From: Arenibacter algicola | Lineage (GTDB): Bacteria > Bacteroidota > Bacteroidia > Flavobacteriales > Flavobacteriaceae | Assembly: GCF_018860365.1 (NCBI RefSeq) | Contig: NZ_JAHKPO010000029.1 | Location: 1-64,000 of the forward strand | Direction of reading: 5' to 3' | DNA length: 64,000 nucleotides | Shown: one piece after another, positions 1 through 6,657 of the stretch | How positions within the stretch are numbered: the first letter of the stretch is position 1 | Layout of the letters: every line of letters begins with the position of its first letter | Position numbers and translations under genes: made by a program | The notes under the pieces: generated by a model | Seen by the model: only the letters and a program-made list of their open reading frames with translations | What the model was told of the DNA's origin: nothing | The model's database searches: none

Positions 1-195
1 GTACAGAGCAATAACCATGACCAATTGTATACCCTGCCCGAAATGAAGAAAGCCGATGACATTCTCGCTACGGTCTTTTCAAAAGCCGGCCATCCTGAGA
101 GGTATAGCGGTAAATTCTATGATGGCGGACATAAGTTTGATATACAGATGCAAACCGATGCTTTTAATTGGTTCGATACTTGGTTGGGGAAATAA
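1..195 (+). pseudogene. Alpha/beta hydrolase 3' fragment, copy 1 (runs off left edge)
   Basis: These 64 codons are the C-terminal end of an alpha/beta-hydrolase of the dienelactone hydrolase / prolyl-oligopeptidase type. The fragment ends with a GGHKFD segment that fits the catalytic-histidine loop, followed by a terminal helix (FNWFDTWLGK). The 5' part lies outside the window, so this copy could be the end of an intact gene. It is base-for-base identical to 4003-4197. The two copies flank a 3.7-kb block. Subfamily cannot be told from the fragment. Confidence 0.6.
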
Positions 196-273
196 GGGGT
201 TTATTAAAAATAACATGCCTCAAATTAAACAATGGGAAAATATTGCATAAAAAAAGCAGTTCTGTGAAAGAAC
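1..273 (+). repeat. Direct repeat DR-A, left copy (273 bp visible)
   Basis: This stretch is identical to 4003-4275. It covers the hydrolase 3' end, the spacer and the first half of the terminator hairpin. Identity stops at base 273/4275, inside the hairpin: the right copy completes the stem while the left copy runs into a GC-rich mobile-looking element. The left limit is unknown because the window starts here. Confidence 0.9.
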
Positions 274-275
274 CA

Positions 276-522
276 CCGCTGGCGCGAGCGTCGCGCTCGT
301 GCCTTTTATAGTATTCACGACAATTTCCAAAGAATGGCGAAAACAATTGGCATTAAAACTAGTACCTGATTCTAGGGGTATCCATAAATCGGAAGCCTTT
401 ATACAGCTGCGATTTTGCACAGCGGGCCTAACCATCAAAAAGAAGGGAGACACTGGTAAAGACACTGATTACAGTACGAGCCTGCCTCGCCGTCAGGCAG
501 GCGTGACGCGCGCTCTAGCGGG
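276..522. mobile_element. 247-bp MITE/REPIN-like element, copy 1
   Basis: The element is bounded by imperfect inverted ends: CCGCTGGCGCGAGCGTCGCG on the left, and on the right the reverse complement of CCGCTAGAGCGCGCGTCACG. Internal GC-rich hairpins include GCGAGCG/CGCTCG and GCCTGCC/GGCAGGC. A second copy of exactly the same length, about 85-90% identical by eye and in the same orientation, lies at 24332-24578. There is no coding capacity. It interrupts the terminator of the left hydrolase copy. This resembles REP/REPIN or MITE elements mobilised in trans, but the mobilising transposase is not in the window. Confidence 0.7.
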
Positions 523-581
523 GCTGATCCTGATTCTGACCGATGAGTTAACCCAGTTCGGGTATACGGCCACAAATATGA

Positions 582-1508
582 TTAGTTATTCGTCGCAGTT
601 ATTTTTTCGTTCATTTCTTCGTAGTTATCTACTTTAATTCCGAACTTTTTACCATTTTTTATAACATAATCCAATAAATTATGTTTTTCCGTTTTACTGT
701 TTTGGTTTTCAAAATCCAATTGAAGAGACGATTTGGATGTGTAGGGAAAATTCGAAAGCATTGCCAATGAATCTTCTATGTCTTTCTCGGTCAAAGTTAC
801 ATTGAATTTGTCAGCCAACTCTTGTACTTCTAACATCATGTTTTCGAGTTTGGCCATATATTTTGAATCTTCGGACAATTCTCCAAATGTTATATCAAGC
901 GCTGTGGTCATAACAGCTAATGGTGAAACAAATAGATATTTTTTCCATAATAATTCTTTGATATTTTTGGTGTAAACGGCATTCAAACCTCCTTTAACCA
1001 ATATTTTCTCGACCCATTCGAAATCTAAATCGTCATTATTTCCGAAAAATATTTTTCCTGGTCCACCAAGGTGCTTAACTACTCCTGGTTTTTCTATGTT
1101 TGACGCAATGTAAATACAACCTTCAAGTATTTTTGAGCTGTCGTGATTAATATTTGCTTCAATTATATTTTTTGCATTCACTCCATTTTGTAATGGAATT
1201 ATAATGGTTTCTTTTTTGAGGCAATCTTGGTATTTTCTAATAGCTTCAACTAACGAAAATGATTTTGTGGCAACGATCAGTATATCGAGTAATCCAATTT
1301 CATCAGGATTATCGGATGCCAAATAAGGTATAGATTTAGTTATTTCATCGTCTGTGATCAATGAAAGTCCATAATTGTTAATGATTTCCTTTGTTTTATT
1401 GCGACAAATAAATATTACTTTCGTCTCCTTATCATTTTCATAGTGCTTAGTAAGTTTTGCCCCAATGAAACTACCAATTCCTCCCATTCCTAAAATTCCT
1501 ATCTTCAT
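582..1508 (-). CDS. 2-dehydropantoate 2-reductase-like (ApbA/PanE family)
   Basis: A 308-aa cytosolic NADPH-dependent ketopantoate reductase-like protein. The N-terminus MKIGILGMGGIGSFIGAKL is the GxGxxG Rossmann nucleotide-binding motif. LQNGVNA near residue 107 and the KYLFVSPLAVMTTAL stretch near residue 190 fit the catalytic Lys/Asn architecture of ApbA/PanE C-terminal domains. The length is usual for the family. It is the last gene of a TetR-led operon, 107 bp after a DoxX-like gene. Lacking pantothenate neighbours and sitting in an accessory cassette, it may act on another 2-oxo acid, so no symbol is assigned. Confidence 0.8.
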   Translation of the reverse strand: MKIGILGMGGIGSFIGAKLTKHYENDKETKVIFICRNKTKEIINNYGLSLITDDEITKSIPYLASDNPDEIGLLDILIVATKSFSLVEAIRKYQDCLKKETIIIPLQNGVNAKNIIEANINHDSSKILEGCIYIASNIEKPGVVKHLGGPGKIFFGNNDDLDFEWVEKILVKGGLNAVYTKNIKELLWKKYLFVSPLAVMTTALDITFGELSEDSKYMAKLENMMLEVQELADKFNVTLTEKDIEDSLAMLSNFPYTSKSSLQLDFENQNSKTEKHNLLDYVIKNGKKFGIKVDNYEEMNEKITATNN

Positions 1509-1615
1509 CGCGTATTATTTTTTAAAGTTGAATATTGTTATTATTGTTGCTCCCAACAGCTCCTATTAGAAGAACTAGTTGCGATAATAACTTTATAGTT
1601 AAGAGTTATGTTGCT

Positions 1616-2017
1616 TTATTTATTTTTTAAATTTAGATTGTCATTCATAAAATACAGCAGTAAAAACAGAAACCCAATATAAGTGCACTGTAAGCCTACA
1701 AGATCCCATTTTTGAGCAAAAGAGCTTCCAATGACCAATATGTTCATTAGAATAAAAGTGGCAATTAGCGTTTCTCTGGTGAATTTATTTAGGAGTAATA
1801 GTAGCCCAATAATGAATTCGGCAAACGGAATGGCATATGCCAAAGATGTTACCAGAAAACTTGGTAGTAACGTATCTTGAAAAGTGTTTTGCATTCCTGT
1901 AACAAACGTATCCAAATTTGGGATTCTTACTATGCCATGAAAAAAGTAATTTATGCCAAATGAAATTCGGAATAAATGTATGGCGAGGGTTTTATTATTT
2001 AAATTAGATAATATCAT
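1616..2017 (-). CDS. DoxX-like integral membrane protein (second of pair)
   Basis: A 133-aa protein with four predicted membrane helices. The pattern of a helix around LFRISFGINYFFHGIVRI, then AYAIPFAEFIIGLLLLLN and two further helices is typical of DoxX/DoxD-type small quinone-linked or redox-associated membrane proteins. Its start codon overlaps the stop of the upstream DoxX-like gene by four bases (ATGA), so the two are translationally coupled. The pair may form a heteromeric membrane complex. Substrate and electron partner are unknown. The TetR-led context suggests an inducible detoxification or redox-stress role, which is inference. Confidence 0.7.
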   Translation of the reverse strand: MILSNLNNKTLAIHLFRISFGINYFFHGIVRIPNLDTFVTGMQNTFQDTLLPSFLVTSLAYAIPFAEFIIGLLLLLNKFTRETLIATFILMNILVIGSSFAQKWDLVGLQCTYIGFLFLLLYFMNDNLNLKNK

Positions 2018-2400
2018 CTCGTTTGTTTTTTTAAGTATAATAATTGATAAACGGAAAACAATGCGAGCAAAATCGCAATGATTACCAGTAACATTTTAGG
2101 CTCGGGTCTTGCAAAAAACTCTAATATCAAAGCGGAAATCATTGTAATGAGTAGAAAGGCATAAGCAAATATTCCTACCCTTATTTTTTGTGTAATTGAA
2201 AAATAAAGGATGAATAAAACCATGCTAATTTCAGCTATGCCTGTGAATACCCTGAAAAAGTCAGCATTGATTTGTATAGCATTTTCAAACTGTTGAAACC
2301 CTGCAACACTCATAGGCTTGGCCAAGAGTTTAGGAATGGCAAAATAACCCATTGCCACCATTGAGATAATATTTATGATTCTACTTGCTATTTTTATCAT
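2014..2400 (-). CDS. DoxX-like integral membrane protein (first of pair)
   Basis: A 128-aa protein with four hydrophobic segments, starting near ISMVAMGYFAIPKLLAKP (the first DoxX helix followed by the short re-entrant K-L segment) and containing FRVFTGIAEISMVLFILYF. It is distantly similar to its downstream neighbour, so the pair probably arose by duplication and diverged strongly. It overlaps the HAD gene upstream and the DoxX gene downstream, each by four bases, so all three are one translationally coupled unit. A related SdpI/DUF4260-type membrane protein is an alternative. Confidence 0.6.
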   Translation of the reverse strand: MIKIASRIINIISMVAMGYFAIPKLLAKPMSVAGFQQFENAIQINADFFRVFTGIAEISMVLFILYFSITQKIRVGIFAYAFLLITMISALILEFFARPEPKMLLVIIAILLALFSVYQLLYLKKQTR

Positions 2401-3197
2401 TTTAAACCAATTAAATTTTTAGTTACTAGTTCCAGATTACTTTCATTGATTTCTGGTTTTGGAGCAAGAGGATATAATTGAGCACCTGGTCTACTAATAA
2501 AAGCTCCTCTCCAACCAGCCCATAGTGCACCGGCTATATCCCAACCATGGGCGGCTACCAATAGGCTTTCAGAAGGTTTTATATCCATTTTCCTTGCGGC
2601 CCAGTCGTAGGCGTCGACATGTGGTTTAAATTTTCCCATTTCTTCAATGCTTAATCTTTCTTCAAAATAGTCCAATAATCCAGCGTTTTCAAATTGTGTT
2701 TTCACGCCTTTATTTGATGAATTGGTAAAGGAGACCAGTTTGTATCCAGCATCTTTTAATTGTTGTAAAGAAGCTTTTACTTCTGGATGTGCCGGTAAGG
2801 AACGGATTGGACCCAGAATGGCATCCTTAGCTTCTTTTTCCGAAATGGAGATACCATTGTTTGCGGCTACCATTTGTAAGGCTGCAGCGCCAATTATTCC
2901 AAAATCATTGTATTGGCGGCCTACGGTAGAGACTAAGGAATATTGTAGCATAGTGGTAAACCATAACGGCAATAATTCTGGTCTTCCTCCCAGTAAGTTA
3001 CCAACGCTTGTTTTCATAGCTGTTAAGTCTAGTAATGTTTCATTCACATCAAAAAATAATACTTTGGGTCTTATCATTAACGCATTTGTCTCCATATCGT
3101 TTTCTTTGGTTCCTGCAAATCCATAATTAGGAATTGTTGCACCTGCTATTCCTACTAAAGCGGTGTTCTTTATAAAATTTCTTCTGTTGTTTTTCAT
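2397..3197 (-). CDS. Haloacid dehalogenase type II-like HAD hydrolase with Tat-like signal
   Basis: The protein is about 266 aa when started at the MKNNRRNFIKN methionine. An upstream ATG at 3221 would add eight residues and spoil the signal peptide. RRNFIK followed by a hydrophobic ALVGIAGA stretch is a twin-arginine-type leader. HAD motifs are complete: FFDVNETLLDL (motif I, nucleophile Asp), SFTNSS (motif II), the Lys in KFKPHVDAYDWAARK (motif III), and AAHGWDIAGALWAG (motif IV). The DxNxTL variant and the AHxWD motif match L-2-haloacid dehalogenases. A Tat-exported dehalogenase is unusual. It is co-transcribed with the DoxX-like pair behind TetR. Confidence 0.75.
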   Translation of the reverse strand: MKNNRRNFIKNTALVGIAGATIPNYGFAGTKENDMETNALMIRPKVLFFDVNETLLDLTAMKTSVGNLLGGRPELLPLWFTTMLQYSLVSTVGRQYNDFGIIGAAALQMVAANNGISISEKEAKDAILGPIRSLPAHPEVKASLQQLKDAGYKLVSFTNSSNKGVKTQFENAGLLDYFEERLSIEEMGKFKPHVDAYDWAARKMDIKPSESLLVAAHGWDIAGALWAGWRGAFISRPGAQLYPLAPKPEINESNLELVTKNLIGLK

Positions 3198-3226
3198 AGT
3201 ATGTAATGGTGTTAAAAACATTCCTA

Positions 3227-3240
3227 GTGGTATGTTTTTT
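3227..3240 (-). promoter_or_regulatory. Candidate TetR operator half-site upstream of the HAD gene
   Basis: GTGGTATGTTTTTT here is repeated exactly at 3880-3893, in front of tetR. On the minus strand the site reads ACATACCACTAGGAATGT, an interrupted palindrome (ACAT..ATGT) of the kind TetR-family repressors bind. One copy lies before tetR and one between tetR and the HAD gene, so the regulator may control both transcription points. Confidence 0.5.
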
Positions 3241-3251
3241 GATAAAAAAAA

Positions 3252-3854
3252 TTATGATTTTAATTGACTTAGGTATAATGATAAACCAGAAATATACTGA
3301 TCAAGAATAATATCATTATCATATAACTTTCTAATTCCTCTAATGCCTTCAAAAGCACTAATCAAATAAATTGCTACGGCTTCACTTGGAATCTCTTCTT
3401 TAATATCGTTTTGATCCTTGCCTTTTTCAATAAGAACAACAAGTGCATTTTTCCATTTTTCCACAATGTTTTTTAAAGCAAGTTGATAGCTGCTTTCATA
3501 ATTGCCTATTTCATTTACCAGGTTGTTCATTGGGCATCCATGTTGCTTTTCATAAAAGGGAAAGGACCTTATTCTATTTATAAAAATGTTTTCCAATATT
3601 TCCATGGCGTTACCTGGTTCTGTTAAAGGTAAAATCATGCCATCGTAAATCCGCTTTAAAATTTTCTGTTCAATAACCTCTAATCCAAGTTGTTGTTTGC
3701 TTTCGTAATGGTGGTAGAATGCCCCTTTGGTCATTTTTGCAGCTTTCATTACATCATTAATGCTAGTAGATTTAAACCCGTTTTCATAGAACAGCTTAAA
3801 TGCTTCATGCACAATGTGTTGCTTGGTTATTTGGGATTTTAATTCTTGTTGCAT
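3252..3854 (-). CDS. TetR/AcrR family transcriptional regulator
   Basis: A 200-aa repressor-type regulator. I start it at the MQQELKSQITKQ methionine because a TATATTTG -7 element sits four bases upstream and the 70 extra residues of the longer frame resemble no TetR N-terminus. The helix-turn-helix covers about residues 22-45, with TSINDVMKAAKMTKGAFYHH as the recognition segment. The C-terminal ligand domain contains the CPMNNLVNEIG segment seen in AcrR-type regulators of stress and xenobiotic genes. It heads the HAD-DoxX-DoxX-PanE operon (54-bp gap to HAD). Ligand unknown. Confidence 0.85.
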   Translation of the reverse strand: MQQELKSQITKQHIVHEAFKLFYENGFKSTSINDVMKAAKMTKGAFYHHYESKQQLGLEVIEQKILKRIYDGMILPLTEPGNAMEILENIFINRIRSFPFYEKQHGCPMNNLVNEIGNYESSYQLALKNIVEKWKNALVVLIEKGKDQNDIKEEIPSEAVAIYLISAFEGIRGIRKLYDNDIILDQYISGLSLYLSQLKS

Positions 3855-3857
3855 ACG

Positions 3858-3893
3858 CAAATATACAAAAAAAGTACAGGTGGTATGTTTTTT
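3858..3893 (-). promoter_or_regulatory. tetR promoter (-7 TATATTTG) with operator copy
   Basis: The minus strand carries TATATTTG (3865 to 3858), matching the Bacteroidota -7 consensus TAnnTTTG and ending four bases before the tetR ATG. Transcription would therefore begin at or beside the start codon, so the mRNA is probably leaderless. The repeat GTGGTATGTTTTTT (3880-3893) lies about 15-28 bases upstream, where a bound repressor would block polymerase. This suggests autoregulation. Confidence 0.55.
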
Positions 3894-4002
3894 AACAAAT
3901 TGCCAATGGTAAATTGTATGGGTTATGGCCAATTTCGGGTCCATTTTTGGCCAAATATTATTTATTTGATGCGCTGTTATTTTAGTTTTACACAATATAA
4001 TG

Positions 4003-4197
4003 GTACAGAGCAATAACCATGACCAATTGTATACCCTGCCCGAAATGAAGAAAGCCGATGACATTCTCGCTACGGTCTTTTCAAAAGCCGGCCATCCTGA
4101 GAGGTATAGCGGTAAATTCTATGATGGCGGACATAAGTTTGATATACAGATGCAAACCGATGCTTTTAATTGGTTCGATACTTGGTTGGGGAAATAA
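4003..4197 (+). pseudogene. Alpha/beta hydrolase 3' fragment, copy 2
   Basis: The same 64 C-terminal codons as at the left edge, with the GGHKFD His-loop. A chance ATG at 4000 opens the frame, but the catalytic Ser nucleophile elbow and everything upstream are missing. The sequence before 4003 is the tetR promoter region, not hydrolase coding DNA. It is a truncated remnant left by the rearrangement that placed the TetR operon here. Confidence 0.75.
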
Positions 4198-4275
4198 GGG
4201 GTTTATTAAAAATAACATGCCTCAAATTAAACAATGGGAAAATATTGCATAAAAAAAGCAGTTCTGTGAAAGAAC
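4003..4275 (+). repeat. Direct repeat DR-A, right copy
   Basis: Identical to 1-273. This copy continues into the second arm of the terminator hairpin and then the normal downstream gene, so it is the undisturbed right-hand junction. The left-hand copy carries the MITE-like element. Together they bracket 274-4002. Confidence 0.9.
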
Positions 4276-4282
4276 TGCTTTT
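4253..4282. terminator. Rho-independent terminator, usable in both directions
   Basis: A stem of AAAGCAGTTCT pairing with AGAACTGCTTT around a four-base loop. It is preceded by A-rich and followed by T-rich DNA, so it can end the + strand hydrolase transcript and the - strand gene ending at 4308. The left duplicate (251-273) retains only the first arm. Confidence 0.8.
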
Positions 4283-4307
4283 GAATAAGTTTAAAAACAT
4301 TTGCGGT

Positions 4308-4679
4308 CTATCCTTTTACCGTAACTTTTTCTACGACCAAAGATTTTACGCCATTTTTATCGATTACTTTTCCGGTTACTTCAACCTTTTCAGCAGCGTG
4401 TGCAATTACTTCTTTATAGGCATCAGCTGCACTGTGGTCTTCTACCAAAAGATAAACATTTCCGTCTTCACCGAGAATTCCGGCAGGTAATCCTTTATCC
4501 AAACAGGCCTGGGCACATTTTTTGTGGCCCTGTCCCGTAGCTTCTTGCGTAACATAACAAGACATGTCCAAAACTTCTCCTTTTATAGTTTTACTGCTTT
4601 GAGCAAAAGCATTGGTTGAAAAAATAAAAAGGAAAGCCGTCAATAATAATCCGAAATAAGGAGTTTTTGTATGTTTCAT
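4308..4679 (-). CDS. Conserved exported Cys-containing protein
   Basis: A 123-aa protein with a classical signal peptide (TPYFGLLLTAFLFIFSTNAFA, cleaved near AFA-QS). The mature part carries MSCYVTQEATGQGHKKCAQA plus a further Cys (C-x16-C-x3-C), followed by LPAGILGEDGNVYLL and a C-terminal OB-like beta segment ending in VVEKVTVKG. Conserved Cys with His suggests metal or disulfide chemistry in the periplasm. I recognise the layout as a widespread Bacteroidota exported protein but know no assigned function. It is monocistronic, with a shared terminator at 4253-4282. Confidence 0.6.
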   Translation of the reverse strand: MKHTKTPYFGLLLTAFLFIFSTNAFAQSSKTIKGEVLDMSCYVTQEATGQGHKKCAQACLDKGLPAGILGEDGNVYLLVEDHSAADAYKEVIAHAAEKVEVTGKVIDKNGVKSLVVEKVTVKG

Positions 4680-4877
4680 AGTATATGATTTTGTTAAACG
4701 GTCTACTTCTAAAAGTACGATTAAAATGGCAGAAATTGGAATAATTGTACAGAAATTATGGGGCTATGGCCGGAAATGTTTCCCAGAAAGTTTAAAAAAA
4801 ATTATTAGCTTAGTTCAACGGTAAAGGCACTTGTGGCTATTTTTCTTAAAAACCGCACCTTTTTTGAACATGATATT

Positions 4878-5369
4878 ATGAATACTTGGTTAAAGATTGT
4901 CCTTGCGTTATTTATAGTCTTCCTGATTCTCCAACTTCCTGTGTTTAATCCTGAAAAAAATTATGTCGATGCCGATACCCATGTGGACATAACGGATAAG
5001 TATGAAGTGCCTATGGATATCCAAATGGATCTGTACGTGGCCTGTTATAATTGCCATTCCAATTATACCGAAGATTATCCGTGGTATTATAATATACAAC
5101 CCATAAGTTGGTGGATGAACAGCCATATTAGGAATGCCAAACAGGCTTTGAATTTTTCCGAATTCGCCACCAATCCACCGGATATTGCGGTCAAGAAATT
5201 TGAATCACTTCATACGGTCATGAAAGAGCAGAGCATGCCGCTTAAATCTTACCTTTTACTGCATGAGGAAGCTAAACTGACCAACGAACAATACCAGCGT
5301 ATAGCCGACTGGGCAAAGGAGACACAGCAAAAAGTGGTGAAAGAAATAGATACCACCGAAACCTTTTAA
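4878..5369 (+). CDS. Membrane-anchored haem-binding domain protein
   Basis: A 163-aa protein started at MNTWLKIVLALFIVFLILQL, which gives an N-terminal membrane anchor; an upstream ATG at 4833 only adds a non-signal stretch. The periplasmic part contains CYNCHSN, a c-type haem CxxCH motif, followed by the YPWYYNIQPISWWMNSHIR segment that characterises the Bacteroidota Haem_bd family. It probably acts as a membrane-tethered cytochrome or haem sensor, and its partners are not encoded nearby. It is divergent from the exported Cys protein at 4308-4679, with 198 bp between. Confidence 0.8.
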   Translation: MNTWLKIVLALFIVFLILQLPVFNPEKNYVDADTHVDITDKYEVPMDIQMDLYVACYNCHSNYTEDYPWYYNIQPISWWMNSHIRNAKQALNFSEFATNPPDIAVKKFESLHTVMKEQSMPLKSYLLLHEEAKLTNEQYQRIADWAKETQQKVVKEIDTTETF

Positions 5370-5392
5370 AAAGGCCCTGTTTTTATAATGTG

Positions 5393-5416
5393 CCCCCTTT
5401 GTAAGTTAAAAGGGGG
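5393..5416. terminator. Bidirectional terminator between convergent genes
   Basis: CCCCCTTT and AAAGGGGG form a perfect 8-bp stem around an 8-base loop between the haem-binding gene (+) and the small ORF ending at 5430 (-). Position and symmetry fit a shared terminator. Confidence 0.7.
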
Positions 5417-5429
5417 AATTAATCAGCTA

Positions 5430-5732
5430 CTATAATTTTGTTCCCTGGATCAAGATAGAGGATTTGATCGACTTCTCCTTTAAGTGCAGGAACTTTCTTC
5501 GCTCCTCGTCTTTTTTAAAATTGTCAAAGTCTTCTTGGGTATTAAATTCCACCAAATGAATTTCATAAGGTTTCTCCATATTTTTTTCAATTATGGATTC
5601 CTCGGAGGGTCTTATTCTTAGTGTAAGTCTACCATTATATTTTAAAATGATGGGAATAGCAATATCCTCAAACTGATGAAATATTTCTTCCTGTCCGGCT
5701 ATAACGTAAATAAGTTGTGTTATGTAGATCAT
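5430..5732 (-). CDS. DUF1330-like small cytosolic protein
   Basis: A 100-aa soluble protein. It opens with MIYITQLIYVIAGQEEIFHQFE and contains LVEFNTQEDFDNFKKDEER, the dimeric alpha/beta-barrel pattern of DUF1330/EthD-like proteins (beta strand, helix, then an acidic helix following a W/F-rich strand). Such domains bind or modify small hydrophobic molecules, but no activity can be assigned. It stands alone in front of a lipoprotein gene pair. Confidence 0.5.
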   Translation of the reverse strand: MIYITQLIYVIAGQEEIFHQFEDIAIPIILKYNGRLTLRIRPSEESIIEKNMEKPYEIHLVEFNTQEDFDNFKKDEERRKFLHLKEKSIKSSILIQGTKL

Positions 5733-5807
5733 AGTATGAGTGAATTTATTCAGTGTTGACTTTTGAATAGGGGAGAACGAGCAATGAAAAGGGCACGCTG
5801 TTAAATG

Positions 5808-6623
5808 CTAGTTTTCTGTTATTTGGGTTAACTCAATATTTAGTTTTTGGCCTCCATAATTCACATAGTTCAATTTGACAAACCCAAATCTTTCATGAAA
5901 CCAAAAGGTCACTTCAGATTGGCCGAGGTCAAAGTTTGATACGGCTTTAACTTTCCAACAATTTTCTAACTCACCGTAGTTTGTTTGTACTGTTTCTTTG
6001 GAAAGTATTTCGAAGGTACTTCTTACATTCATATGTGACCAATCTCCCCAACCTTCCTGCAATGTTATAGTGTTGTCATTCCATTTTTTTCCTACGCTCA
6101 ATGGAAATTTAATTTGGGGAAATGGTGCCACCTCTGTGAAGTTATATTGGTTGGACCTGAATGGATGCATCCATATTTCTTCCACATTCTCTCTTATTCC
6201 TGTACTTACCGTTTGCCACCATTCATCGGAAACAGCGCTCTTGTTAAGCTGATATAAATTAATGCTATCAATAGACTCCTTGTCAAATTCATATTTTACC
6301 AGAATCTCGTCCTGTTTTTCAGGATTATGTTCCCATCGCTTCCCCGTTGCCATTAATAAAATACGCTCCTTGGAGATTAATTTATTCGATGCGCTATAAA
6401 AAGCTGCATCAAAAGCGTAAATTCTACAGGGTTTAAAGACTTCTCTTCTTTTTTCTATCCTTAAAATAGAATCCATTTGAGGTGTCATTTCTCCGCTTAT
6501 GCTTGCTCTATATTCGTACTTTGGCATTGGTTCTGGCGCGCACCTAAAATCATCACCTTTATTGTTGGCGCAACTCCCAAGGAGAAAGATAACACCAAAG
6601 AATAGGCATAATTTATATGTCAT
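5808..6623 (-). CDS. Putative lipoprotein, unknown function
   Basis: A 271-aa protein with an SPII signal: MTYKLCLFFGVIFLLGSC gives lipobox L-G-S-C with the lipidated Cys at residue 18. The mature protein is acidic and beta-rich, with many Trp residues, ending with strands such as EVTFWFHERFGFVKLNYVNY. That pattern resembles all-beta DUF3108/DUF4412-type exported proteins, but I cannot place it firmly. It lies 34 bp after the serine hydrolase gene at 6658-8109 and is likely co-transcribed with it. Confidence 0.55.
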   Translation of the reverse strand: MTYKLCLFFGVIFLLGSCANNKGDDFRCAPEPMPKYEYRASISGEMTPQMDSILRIEKRREVFKPCRIYAFDAAFYSASNKLISKERILLMATGKRWEHNPEKQDEILVKYEFDKESIDSINLYQLNKSAVSDEWWQTVSTGIRENVEEIWMHPFRSNQYNFTEVAPFPQIKFPLSVGKKWNDNTITLQEGWGDWSHMNVRSTFEILSKETVQTNYGELENCWKVKAVSNFDLGQSEVTFWFHERFGFVKLNYVNYGGQKLNIELTQITEN

Positions 6624-6657
6624 AGCAGCTAATGGTGTGTAATGGCTTTACAAAGTT

